A DNA stretch of 64,000 nt, taken from NCBI RefSeq assembly GCF_016808335.1, contig NC_053139.1, positions 19,468,782 through 19,532,781 on the forward strand, read 5' to 3'. This DNA comes from Panicum virgatum (taxonomy: Eukaryota; Streptophyta; Magnoliopsida; Poales; Poaceae). A model generated the notes under the pieces. It had not been told where the DNA came from. It did not search any database and worked only from the letters and a program-made list of their open reading frames with translations. A program made the position numbers and the translations under genes. This document shows, piece by piece, positions 1 through 9,845 of the stretch; the stretch's first letter is position 1, and each line of letters begins with the position of its first letter.

Positions 1-2310
1 CAACTCTAACCATCTCCTCTGCCGCATATTCAGCTCATTCTGCGTGAAAATATACTTGAGGCTCTTGTGATCAGTGTAGATATCACACCGCTGCCCATAC
101 AAGTAATGCCTCCAAATCTTCAGAGCATGCACAACTGCGGCTAACTCAAGATCATGAGTAGGATAATTCAGCTCATGCCGACGTAACTGCCGTGAAGCAT
201 AAGCAATCACTCTGCCCTCCTGCATCAGAACACACCCAAGACCATCCTTCGAAGCATCACAATATACCGTGAACCTCTTCGTCTGGTCTGGCAGAGTCAG
301 GACTGGCACCGTAGTCAACCTCTTCTTCAGCTCATCAAAGGCCCTCTGACGCTCATCAGTCCATACGAAAGCCACATTTTTCTCTAGCAAGGAAGTCAAA
401 GGCTTCGCGATCTTGGAGAAATTCTCAATGAACCTTCGATAATATCCTGCTAAGCCCAAGAAAGACCTGACTTCCTTCACTGTCTGCGGTGTCTCCCACT
501 CGAGCACATCCTTCACCTTGCTTGGATCAACAGCAATGCCTCCCTGAGAGATAACATGACCGAGGAATGGAACCTCGTCAATCCAGAACTCGCACTTGCT
601 GAACTTGGCATACAGCTGATGCTCTCTCAATCTCTGCAATACAAGTCTCAGATGCTCCTCATGCTCTTCTTCTGTCTTGGAGAAGATCAGAATATCATCA
701 ATAAAGATCACCACGAAGACATCCAGATAGTCCATGAAAACCATGTTCATCAGATGCATGAAGTAAGCCGGGGCATTAGTCAAGCCGAAGGACATGACTG
801 TATACTCATATAGCCCGTACTTGCAGGTGAATGCCGTCTTCGGAATATCCCCAGGACGGATCCTCAGCTGAAAGTAACCCGAACGAAGATCAATCTTCGA
901 GAATATACGAGCACCTCGAAGCAAATCGAAGAGATCCTCAATACGGGGCAGTGGATGCTTGTTCTTGATAGTAACTGCATTCAGCTCACGATAATCCACA
1001 CACATCCTCTTCGAGCCATCCTTCTTATCTACTAGCAGCAATGGAAAAGCCCAAGGAGAGAAGCTGCGACGGATATAGCCCTTGGCTAGCAACTCATCAA
1101 TAGTCTTCTTTACTTCTTCATGCTCTATAGGCGCCATACGGTAGGGCCGCTTTGCAATAGGAGCTGTGCCAGGCAAGAGATCAATACAAAACTCAATGGC
1201 GCGTTCAGGCGGCATACCTGGCAGATCATCCGGAAAGACATCCGGGAATTCAGACACCACGCGAATACCGTCCGTGGGTCTAGCCTCCATCTGATGAAGA
1301 AATCCAGAAGGCTCTACTGCACTGATAACAACCTCTTGGCCACTGGAAGCTGATAGCAAGACTGTCCTCTGAGCACAATCTATCCGAACTCCCCATTTGG
1401 CCAGAGTCTCCATTCCCAGAATGACATCAATGCCCTTGGTGTCTAGCACCATCAGATCAGTACAGAACTCTACTCCCCTCAAAGAAACACTGATCCTCGG
1501 GCAGTAAGTGTGAGACCTCAACTGTCCTCCCGGTGAAGATACTAACAGGCACCTCTTTAATGTGCTAGTATGAATACCATGATGCTCGACAAAAGACTGA
1601 GTAATGAAGGAATGCGTAGCACCAGTATCAAAAAGCACTGTAGCTGGATATGAATTAACCATGAACGTACCAATAACCATGTTGGGAGCCTCGGCCGCTG
1701 ACTCAGCCGTCACGTGGTTCACTCGACCCTGTGCTGGCGCCCTGGGCTGAGCTGGGCGCCCCTGCTGTCCCGCCTGCGCCTTCCGGGGGCAAGCGTTGGC
1801 GTAGTGCCCCGGCTGGCCGCAGTGAAAGCAGGTGCGAGGAGGTCCCTGAGCCTGCTGTCCGGTAGGAGCTGCCGGACGTGGAGCCTGCGGTGCCGGTGGA
1901 GCTGGTGGAGCTCGAGCCGGAGGTGCCGGTAACCTCTGGCCCTGACCTGCCTGCTGCTGTCGAGGCGGGTACTGCTGCGGTGGCCTCTGCCGGTACTGCT
2001 GAGGAGGCCGGTACTGAGGCTGGTACTGCTGGGGCTGCTGGAGTCGTGGACGAGTGTTGCTGCCGGAAGCAACGGGGACAACCTTCCTCTTCTTGTCCTC
2101 CATCTCCAAGTGCTTACGCTCAGTGTTGAGCGCACTGTCAACCAGATGGTTGAAGTCGTCGAAGCGGAGGTTGAGCAACGCGTACTGGAGGTAGTCCTCA
2201 AGACCCTCCATGAAGTGCTCCTGCTTCTTGCGGTCATCCGCAACCTCGGCAGGGGCGTAGCGAGCCAGCTGAAGAAAGCGATCACGATACTCCGTGACCG
2301 ACATAGTCCC
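1..2310 (-). CDS. Chromovirus gag-pol, exon 2: gag C-terminus, protease, RT, RNase H start
   Basis: Open for 770 codons with no stop; I checked the frame from the window edge up to the zinc-knuckle region codon by codon. It begins [12 protein letters not shown], the usual continuation of Gag in this lineage, then a Gln/Pro-rich linker and a CCHC zinc knuckle ([15 protein letters not shown], near 1800-1850). The aspartic protease core [10 protein letters not shown] follows near 1620-1650. RT shows the SKIDLRSGY region and FIDDIL catalytic aspartates near 690-700. RNase H begins with CDASKDGLG and reaches [11 protein letters not shown] by position 60. The product would be a polyprotein that packages RNA, matures by its own protease and copies RNA to DNA in virus-like particles. 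It is incomplete only because the window ends. Earlier ATGs in other frames are shadows. Confidence 0.9.
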
Positions 2311-2421
2311 CTGAATTCACAAAGACAGATAGATATCGGAAGATTAACTCAGGATTCATAAGGATAGAACAAGGGGGCATTAGCTCAAAAGAAAACGCTG
2401 AATGATTATACTTAAGATTAC
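2311..2421 (-). other. Predicted spliceosomal intron (111 nt) in chromovirus gag
   Basis: Exon 1 ends CTGAAGCAG, the intron begins GTAATC and ends GAATTCAG, and exon 2 starts GGGACTATG. It is phase 0, so splicing joins ALKQ directly to [12 protein letters not shown], restoring the continuous Gag sequence usual in related elements. The intron is T-rich on the coding strand and contains CTAAT-like branch candidates. Without splicing, translation stops at 2380-2382 after 13 extra codons and gives a 184-residue truncated Gag. The GT-AG and frame evidence is direct; actual splicing is inferred. Confidence 0.8.
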
Positions 2422-2934
2422 CTGCTTCAGTGCAAGGAACTCCTTCTGTTTCATCTTCATAACGCCCGCTGGGACGTTGTGGCTGCGAAAACGCTCCCTG
2501 AACTGGAGCCAGGTATGAGCCTCGCGGTCGTGAACTGGGTGGGACTCCCACCAGTCCAAAGCTGCCCCTCGCAGCTGTCCTGCTGCGTACAAGACGCGCT
2601 CACGATCATCGCACTGGGCGATGTCCAGCTGACGCTCCACTGCACGGAGCCAGTCGTCGGCCTGAAGAGGGTCGGACGTGTGAGAAAACGTCGGCGGGTG
2701 ACCCCTCAGGAACTCAGCACGCCTGTCGCGAGGCTGCGGCGGTGGAGGAGGCGGAGGCTGAGTGTGAGCGTGCTGAAGAGCCTGAACAGTGTTGTTCAGG
2801 GTAGCCATCATCTGCATCTGGAGCTGGAAGTACTGCTCCGGAGTCAAAGGCGGCGGCATCGGGATCCCAGTACCCTGGTTGTTCTGACCCTGCTGCTGGC
2901 CAGAACCGGAACCGGTGCTCCTGGTGTTCACCAT
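2422..2934 (-). CDS. Chromovirus gag, exon 1 (capsid N-terminal part)
   Basis: 171 codons from ATG at 2934 to the splice donor. The start MVNTRSTGSG is the first ATG of the long frame downstream of the primer binding site. After a Gln/Pro-rich N-terminus with a proline tract comes the Gag capsid-like region, with PLQADDWLRAVERQ and a tryptophan-rich segment containing ALDWWES, as in the plant retrotransposon Gag family. Gag forms the virus-like particle. The frame has no defects. Splicing at 2421/2311 is needed to join it to the zinc knuckle and the enzymes. An upstream minus-strand ORF starting at 2947 in another frame is a shadow. Confidence 0.88.
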
Positions 2935-3488
2935 CTGATTTGAACAAAAGATTTCACGAGTAAGGATATTGCAAGAATAAACTCAGATGGATATGATAAC
3001 TCTTTGCAGAAAAAGATTCAGCCATGATAAAGTAGACAGGATAGAGTTGACTATTTTACCCCCAACGATCTAACTCATTTTATTAATTAGTTAACTTTAA
3101 CATCTGAGTGATTTTCTCTAAACAAATTTAGGCTACTAAGCTATGCAATCATTCAGAAATCCAAATCAAACATGTAGCATAATAACAAGCAGACAATTTT
3201 CACAACTTAGCCGAGTTTAGCAAAAAGACTCGACTAACACCACGTGTCGCAGAACGTGTTATCGTATTATTATAAAAGGGTCACCTAGCTAACTCATGGT
3301 GGTCAGATGACTGATTCAGGCCAAATCTACGAGAACTATTCTTCAGAGAGAGAAATCAAGGCAAGAAGGGTAAAAAGTCAAAGATGTCAAGGGGTATAAT
3401 AGTAAAATAGTTTCAGCAGACAAGGATTGGTGAGGAGAAGTCCTAAAACTCGACCAGTTCTATCTAGGCTTCGTCCTACAGTCGATAC
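2935..3488 (-). other. Chromovirus leader (5' untranslated region)
   Basis: About 550 nt between the primer binding site and the gag ATG. It is AT-rich with no convincing ORF. It would hold packaging and dimerisation signals, but none can be recognised by eye. Confidence 0.6.
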
Positions 3489-3501
3489 GGCTCTGATACC
3501 A
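3489..3501 (-). promoter_or_regulatory. Primer binding site, initiator tRNA-Met
   Basis: On the minus strand the site reads TGGTATCAGAGCC, the complement of the 3' end of plant initiator tRNA-Met. It lies three bases (GAG) after the LTR end at 3505. It primes minus-strand DNA synthesis and fixes both the orientation and the LTR boundary. Confidence 0.93.
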
Positions 3502-3504
3502 CTC

Positions 3505-6500
3505 TGTAACACCCGGTTTATAAAAGGACATAAACCGAGCAATCATATACGTGCCAGGATCAAGTCACACGTATATACAACAGAATAAACAGTATATCAT
3601 AGCACATATCACGAATAAGACATAATAAATCGAAATACGAATGTTATTTATTACATTAATGACAAAAATGTCTGATACAGCGGAAGCGAAGTACAAAATA
3701 CGAATAAAGCTCTCCGAAGCTGAAGCAGGGCGCCACAGGGACGTCGACTGGGAGACGAAGCACCTAGAAGTCCTCGTAGTCCTGGTAGCGCTGGACGAAC
3801 TCCCTCGTGTCGGCAGGAACTGAGCAGCAGTAGCGTAGCCAAGAGGAAAAAGTAGAGAAGAGGCAAGAGTGAGTACACAACTTGTACTCAACAAGTATAA
3901 CACAAACTATGAGGCTCTAGGCTGGCTGACTCAACTGCATTAGCTTTTAAGTGTTGGCAAAATTTTATTAAAGCTATTTACTACGAGTTGATAAGTTACC
4001 ATTAACCCAGTTACATAGTAATTAATCAGAATTAATCATACTACTACTGAGAACCAAACCAAGACCAAGCCACCAAGGTAACCCCGAGAAGCACCTCCCT
4101 CGTCGGAAGGAGATAACTTCACTAATCAAAAGGAGGATCTGGGCCGCTCATAACCGTGAGCACGGCTAGTATACCAGTTTTACACTCTGCAGAGGTTGCA
4201 CATCTTTACCCACAAGTCGTGAGCTACGCCAGTTGTTCATCACACTTCCTTAGGTGAGATGGCCAGCGACTCACTACGAGGCCTTTAAAAAGAATCTCGT
4301 TGGTAAGGCGTAACCGCGAGAGTTAGGTCGGCGACGATGGGGCCCACCTCCGGGGGTACAAGCACAGGAGCGCAATCCAAGCACAGACCAAGCCGGAGGA
4401 GCAGGGACCATTGAAGCTTACTACTCTTGCCCCGCAGGTAAGTTACTCCAAACCAAAAAGATCTAATTATTACGCCAAGTCTATCCCATTCTAGCCTTGT
4501 GGTAGCGCTGTTGTCCCAGGTTGTCGCTCTATGAACCGGTCCTTATGGAGAGTGGCCAACCAAGCACTAAGCACCGTGCTGGCCCCCTAAACCATGTTTC
4601 TACAAAAACCATCTTTTAACGAGAAGTGAGCCACTCAAGCCACACAGAGTGCCACTCTCAGAATTAAATTCAAGTAAACCATTAATCAATTTAATTAAAA
4701 AGGACCAGGGTGTGTTATAGCGCAGCAACCTAGCACAACTAACCAAAATGCAACCCAAAGGTATATTTAAAGGATATAAACTGGCTAGGAAATCCTTAAA
4801 GGCATACAGTATTAACATGCAGTATGAAATTGTAATTAAAGTGATAGGTTGTTCATGTTATACTTGCCTTCCTCGTACTGCTCCTGCTGCTGCTCAAAGT
4901 GCTCCGAAGACGGCTGCTCCGGGTACTGGTACTGGGGCTCCTCAGATGGATCAACGTCTACTCACGAACACATGGCCAAAACAAAGCATGATAATAAGCA
5001 TACAAGCAAACACTTAGCAAAAACTAAGAAACAGTACATCAATACATAAAAACAGCACACTAAACTACTCTAATACTATTCTACGTGTTACAACGATCGC
5101 GTGGACATAAAGAACGCTAAAAACGGAGCTAAAACTCTTAAACTAGGCCAAAAACAAGTTCTAGGGGCTTTTCTGTAAGAAAACTAAGGTTCCAGGGGGT
5201 TTTCTGCTAAAACCGAGGACTAAAACGCAAATAAAGGATAGATCTAGGGGCTAACGTGTAAAAAGGTCAGGAGTGGATGGCGGGTTATATATCTAAAAAG
5301 GTCAGGGGGGTCTGTGCAAGATTTTGGGCCAAAATGTAAATATTTTTGAATGGCTGTGGACCGCGGGTTGATTTCAGGAAAGCTGGGGGGTTCTTTAGAA
5401 AGATTGCCAGGCCGAACCGTTATCTAAGGATATGGGCCGCTGGATCACGATCTGATGGATCAGATCGAAGGGGTACGCGCTTCTAATCCTGGGCGTCCAA
5501 AGCGGATCGGGCGGTCAGGAGCGCGGGGCAGCGGCAGAACACGCCGGAGCGGGAGCTTCCGCGGCGGTGCAGCTCAGGGGGGTCGCCGGGGTTGAGAAAT
5601 CCGCCGCTACAGGGACCTAATTGGGCCGGGGTTTGGCCGTGGAGCACCGCCGTGGCATGAGTAATCCCCCGGCGGGCTCGCACAGGAGGTGCGGGGCTGG
5701 GAAAAGGCCCCTCGACGGCGAGGGCGGCTCGGCGGACACGGATCCCGCCGGAGCTCACGTCTACGCGAAACTAGGTCTCGATTTTGGACGAGAAGGGGGT
5801 AGTGAGCATCTGCGGGGTGTGTGCTGATCTAGAATGCGGCACGGGCAAGGCAGGTCCGTGCAGACGTAGACCCGCGACGGCGAGCTGCGGCGGTGGAGCG
5901 GCGTCGAGCGTCGTTCCGGCCTCCGGGATGGCCTACAAACCCTAGGATCCCGTGCAGTAGGTAGGGAGGGTGCTACTAGTGCTCACCAAGGGCTCTTGGC
6001 GGGCAGGGATGCAGTGCAGTGGCGCCGGCGTCGAAGTTCGGCGGCGTCGCACGGCGGAGCACGATGACGGGGTTGCAGGAGGGGAGCTCTGGTCCTCTTG
6101 GTCCTGCGGATCGACGTGCGATGTCCCTGTGATGAGGCCAAGGGGATCAGGCGGGCCAGAGATGCTTCGGCGGCGAGGAAATGCGGTGGTTCCAGAATTT
6201 ACCGGAGTGGGGTCTCAGGCGCAATTCCGGCGGAGTTCGGGTCGATCCTTCGATCAGGTGGCACGGAGATGTACCGGACGTCGAGGCGGAGCGGGTGCGG
6301 GGGTCCTGGCGGCCCGGGAGGTAGCGGAAGGGCGGGTTCGTGGTGGCGTAGAGCCCCTGCGCCGGTGAGGCAGAGCGGCGGCCGGGGCTAGGGTTTGCGG
6401 GGCGGCGCTGCGGTGTGGGGATGGGGTTCCTGGGGGGTGCGGCTGGGTGGTTAAGAGGCAGGGCCAGGCGGGGATTGCGGCGGGGCGCGGCTGGATGAGA

Positions 6501-7070
6501 ATCCCGGCAAACTCGCCGGTGACTTCGGGCATCCGTTGCGCGGCGGGGTGAAAGGGATGGGAAAGGGAGCTCCTGACGGGTGGGGTCTGCGGTTCAGCGT
6601 GTGAGAGCGGGGATGCGCGCCTGCGGGCTGAGCGGCACGCGGGTGGGAGCGGCCAAGCGCGCACGCGGGCCGCGTGTGGCATTCTGGGCCGAAGTGTGGG
6701 CCGTGCGGGGGAAGTGGGAGCGGGCGCTGGGCTGGCCATGGGCCGCACTGGGCCGGCTTGGGAAAGAGGTTTGGGCTGGGTCTTGGGTTTTGTTTTGGGT
6801 TTTTTTCCTTTCTATTTCTATTTACTCTCTCATTTCAAATCTAAATCAAACAAAGGTTGAATTCAAGTATGAATTTGAATTCAAACCACAATCAATTAAA
6901 GTATGCACCAGCATGAATGCAACAACAAAATTTAAACCTATGATAAATTTTAATTTCTTAAGGAACAAAAATTAGATTAAATGCCAACTAAACACAATAA
7001 ACCTTAGAAAATTTAACTAAAGCCAATTAAATTTATTAATAAATGCTGAAATTTAAATTAGGGTGTTACA
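3505..7070 (-). repeat. 5' LTR of the chromovirus (3566 bp)
   Basis: Bounded by TGTAACACCC and GGGTGTTACA, a perfect 10-bp inverted terminal repeat with TG...CA ends. In element orientation it starts with an AT-rich part (7070 to about 6790), passes through a very GC-rich block (about 6780 to 5480) and ends with the segment shared by the other copies at 9846-13279, 39627-42526 and 63558-64000. Many open frames in the GC-rich block (5480-6750) are overlapping and unconserved between copies, so I do not annotate them as genes. The LTR carries the element promoter and polyadenylation signals; I could not place a TATA box with confidence. Confidence 0.9.
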
Positions 7071-8319
7071 TGATATCTTCAATTACTTGAAGGATTCGGC
7101 TCGGGGGGCACCCAGAAGGATAAGACTCAAGGCTATGAAGTATGTTCTGATAGGGGGTGACATGTTCTACAGGACCTTAGAAGGACTACTGCTTAAATGT
7201 CTGGGACCTTCAGAGTCAAATCGGCTCTTGCATGAGGTTCATGACGGAGCCTGCGGTACTCACCAATCGGCTCATAAGATGAAGTGGCTGATTAGGTGAT
7301 CGGGATATTACTGGCCCACTATGCTTGAAGATTGTTTCAAATATTACAAGGGATGTCAGGCATGTAAGAGGTTTGGCAAAATTCAGATAGTGCCAGCATC
7401 AGTAATGAATCCTATCATCAAACCGTGGCCATTCAGAGGTTGGGCCATGGACATGATTGGTCAGATCAACCCATCATCTAGCAAAGGTCACCAATGGGTC
7501 TTAGCTGCCACAGATTATTTCACAAAGTGGGTAGAGGCAGTACCCATGAGGTCAGTAGCATCGAGAGATGTGATCAGCTTTGTCAAAGAACACATCATCC
7601 ACAGATTTGGGATCCCTCAGACCATTACGACCGATGGAGGATCGGTCTTTATATCAGAGGAATTCAGAAAGTTTGCCGATGACATGGGGATTAAGCTGAT
7701 CAGATCATCTCCATATTATGCCCAAGCTACTGGACAGGCTGAAGCATCCAACCAGGGCCTCATCAAGCTCATAAAGAGAAAGATCGATGAATATCCTAGG
7801 CACTGGCATGAGGTGTTATCAGAAGCTTTGTGGGCATATCGTATTTCGTGTCATGGGTCCACCAAGACGTCGCCGTACCATCTAGTCTACGGCTAGGATG
7901 CTATGCTACCATGGGAGATCACGGCCGGATCAAGGTGTGTTGAGTTTCAGAATGATCTATCTGCTGAACAGTATGCAGCCTTGATGAACGATAATGTAGA
8001 GGACCTGACAGAGCTAAGGCTTTGGTCGCTGGAAAAGATCAAGGAAAATAAGGCTAAAGTTGCCCGTACATACAACAAGAAGGTCAAGCCTAAGGATTTC
8101 CAAGTCAGAGATTTGGTCTGGGAGGCAGTATTGCCATTGGGAAATAAAGACAAAAAGTTTGGTAAATGGTCTCCAACTTGGCACGGGCCGTACAAGGTTG
8201 ATCAGGTTTTGCCCGGGAATGCGTACATGCTCGAGGAATTGGACGATGTAAAGTTTCCTATTGCTGTCAATGGTCAGCACCTCAAGAAATACTTCCTGAG
8301 CATGTGGGAGAGTGAGTAA
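7071..8319 (+). pseudogene. Tat-lineage integrase (pol 3' end), broken by stops
   Basis: The frame runs from the HHCC zinc domain through the integrase core to the C-terminal domain. The zinc domain shows VHDGACGTH followed by GCQACKRFG. The core shows the D,D35E triad: MDMIGQI, TTDGGSVF and, exactly 35 residues later, the Glu of TGQAEASNQ. The C-terminal part includes DLVWEAVLPLG, WHGPYKV and a terminal QHLKKYF. Two in-frame stops break it: TGA at 7297-7299 in the zinc domain and TAG at 7894-7896, where relatives usually have Gln after VYG. The catalytic residues survive, but the upstream pol is cut off by the chromovirus ending at 7070. Integrase would join element DNA to the host chromosome; this copy cannot. 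Confidence 0.88.
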
Positions 8320-8578
8320 CAAGAGCCGATGACATCCATCTGGCTATATTGAGAAAGGCCAACACGTTGAGTTGGCCGCAAAAAAAAAAGAGAGTCATGA
8401 CAGGCCAACACGTTGAGTTGGCCAGCAAAAAAAATCATGACAGGCCAACACTTTGAGTTGGCTAGTAAAAATATATATGAGAAGCGAACAGCCGATGTGT
8501 AACCATCGACTTAAGATGTTTTTAAAACAGTTGCAAGTTTCAGGTTAACAGGCAATACTAATCGTCTCTTGAGCCAAT
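8320..8578. repeat. Tandem hairpin repeats between convergent pol and antisense ORFs
   Basis: Three copies of a unit containing GGCCAACACGTTGAGTTGGCC begin near 8357, 8402 and 8441, at about 40-45 bp spacing and separated by A-rich runs. Each can fold into a stem of GGCCAAC with GTTGGCC around a loop of seven bases; the third copy is degenerate. The spacer lies between the 3' ends of the sense pol and the antisense gene. Confidence 0.75.
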
Positions 8579-9240
8579 CTACTGGTTCAGGAATTCTTCT
8601 ATGGCGTGGATGGCTTCAGTACGGACGGTGTCTGCTTGTGCTACAATCGCTTCGTCATCCTTGTCATTGCCTGTAACTATCTGCCAACTCAAGGTGCTGA
8701 TCTCTGCAAACTCTGCTTGTATCTGCTCGGCTATTTCTTGGGTTTCTTGTTTGGAGCGTGCAATGGAGGTTTCCTCGACCTGGATGAGTTCCTTGGTGGT
8801 GCGGACCTTTTCTTCGAGTTCCACCAGTTCTTTCTTCAGGAGGTCAAGTCGATTCATGTTGGCAGACACGTCAGCTTTGATATCTAGAGTTGCCTTCTTC
8901 TGGTTGAGGGCCTTGCACTTTTGGGTAATGTCAACTTTCAGAGAAGCTTGAGAGTGACATGCTTCCATCCTTTGTTGTGCTTTATTCACTTCTATCCGAA
9001 AGAATGGAAGGTTGCTAGCTGGCCAGAGTTTGATTTGTAATAGCTCCGGGAGTTGGAATTCTATTTGCTCGAAGATGTTCTTTATCTTGCTGGAATCATC
9101 GACAAGAGCGGTAATTGGAGCAGATAGCAGATCCTTGATGAGTTGAAGCTAATGTGCCAAGTTAGCCGATTGCTGCAGAGATGATGTTTCTGCTCCAGGG
9201 ACAGTCAGACCCATCGATGCAGGGTCAAAGGAAAGTAAGC
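8579..9240 (-). pseudogene. Last exon of the antisense PMD gene: coiled-coil segment
   Basis: Open from the acceptor TTTCAG at 9241 to the stop at 8579, apart from one TAG at 9151-9149 where Gln would fit. The last 136 residues contain a heptad-rich helix with Leu/Lys/Glu spacing (LLKKELVELEEKVRTTKEL), which predicts a coiled coil. No catalytic motif is visible. The position at the 3' end of the PMD gene suggests an oligomerisation tail. A plus-strand ORF in the same place is a shadow. Confidence 0.7.
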
Positions 9241-9845
9241 CTGAAATGTCAAAGTCCTATGGACATATCTGGAGTTAGAACAAGATGCATTTATGAAGCT
9301 ATCGGCTGGTTCAGAATTGGTTTTGTAATGTTACCTATTCTGGAGAAGAAGTGTTGGGCGGTTCAGGAGCAATCGTCCTATTAGAGCTGGTGTTGACGTC
9401 AAGAACATCTATTGCATCGGCTTGTTCTTCGTTTGTCTCCGTCAGTGCATCAGGAGTAGCAGTCGTCCCATGTTGTACTTGGCTTTCTGCATTGGGGATG
9501 TCTTTAGCTGCATCCTGAAAATAGAATTATAGTCAACCAGGGTACATATGTATGAAATAAAGAAAAGTTCTTGAATAATGAGTTACCTGGTTGGTGTTGG
9601 ACTCTGATGGACTCGGAGAAAATGGTACTGGTTTCTTGATGACACGCCTCGTGATCATCTTCCTTTTCTTGGTCAAGACTCGGGGGGCAACGCTTGTAGA
9701 AGTTTGTCTTCATTTGGAAGCCGACTGTAGTGAGTCTGGCTGAATAGTCATTATCACTTTCTTCATTGGTGGAGATCCTTTGCAGAAGAGTACATTAGGA
9801 GCAATTGGAAGAAAGTGGAATGGCTCCCCATTGCTGGTCATAGGT

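Larger units (their letters stand above)
1..7070 (-). mobile_element. Ty3/gypsy chromovirus (Tekay/Del-like), 5' half, cut by window edge
   Basis: Minus-strand LTR retrotransposon. Reading along its own strand, a 3566-bp 5' LTR (7070 to 3505) is followed by GAG, a primer binding site for initiator tRNA-Met, a leader of about 550 nt, gag with an intron, then protease, reverse transcriptase and the start of RNase H at the window edge. RNase H end, integrase, chromodomain and 3' LTR must lie to the left. The very long LTR, iMet priming and fused gag-pol suggest the Tekay/Del branch of chromoviruses; the chromodomain itself is not visible. It inserted into the integrase region of the Tat element, whose sequence resumes at 7071. 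Its TSD cannot be checked because the other end is outside. Confidence 0.9.

Noticed and set aside
2479..2943. 154-codon plus-strand ORF
   Set aside because: Shadow of the chromovirus gag exon on the other strand.
3489..3501. tRNA gene remnant
   Set aside because: Only 13 bases complementary to the tRNA 3' end are present next to an LTR; it is a primer binding site.
5480..6750. Several overlapping ORFs of 70-165 codons in GC-rich DNA
   Set aside because: They lie inside the chromovirus LTR, on both strands, and are not conserved in the LTR copies at 9846-13279 and 39627-42526.
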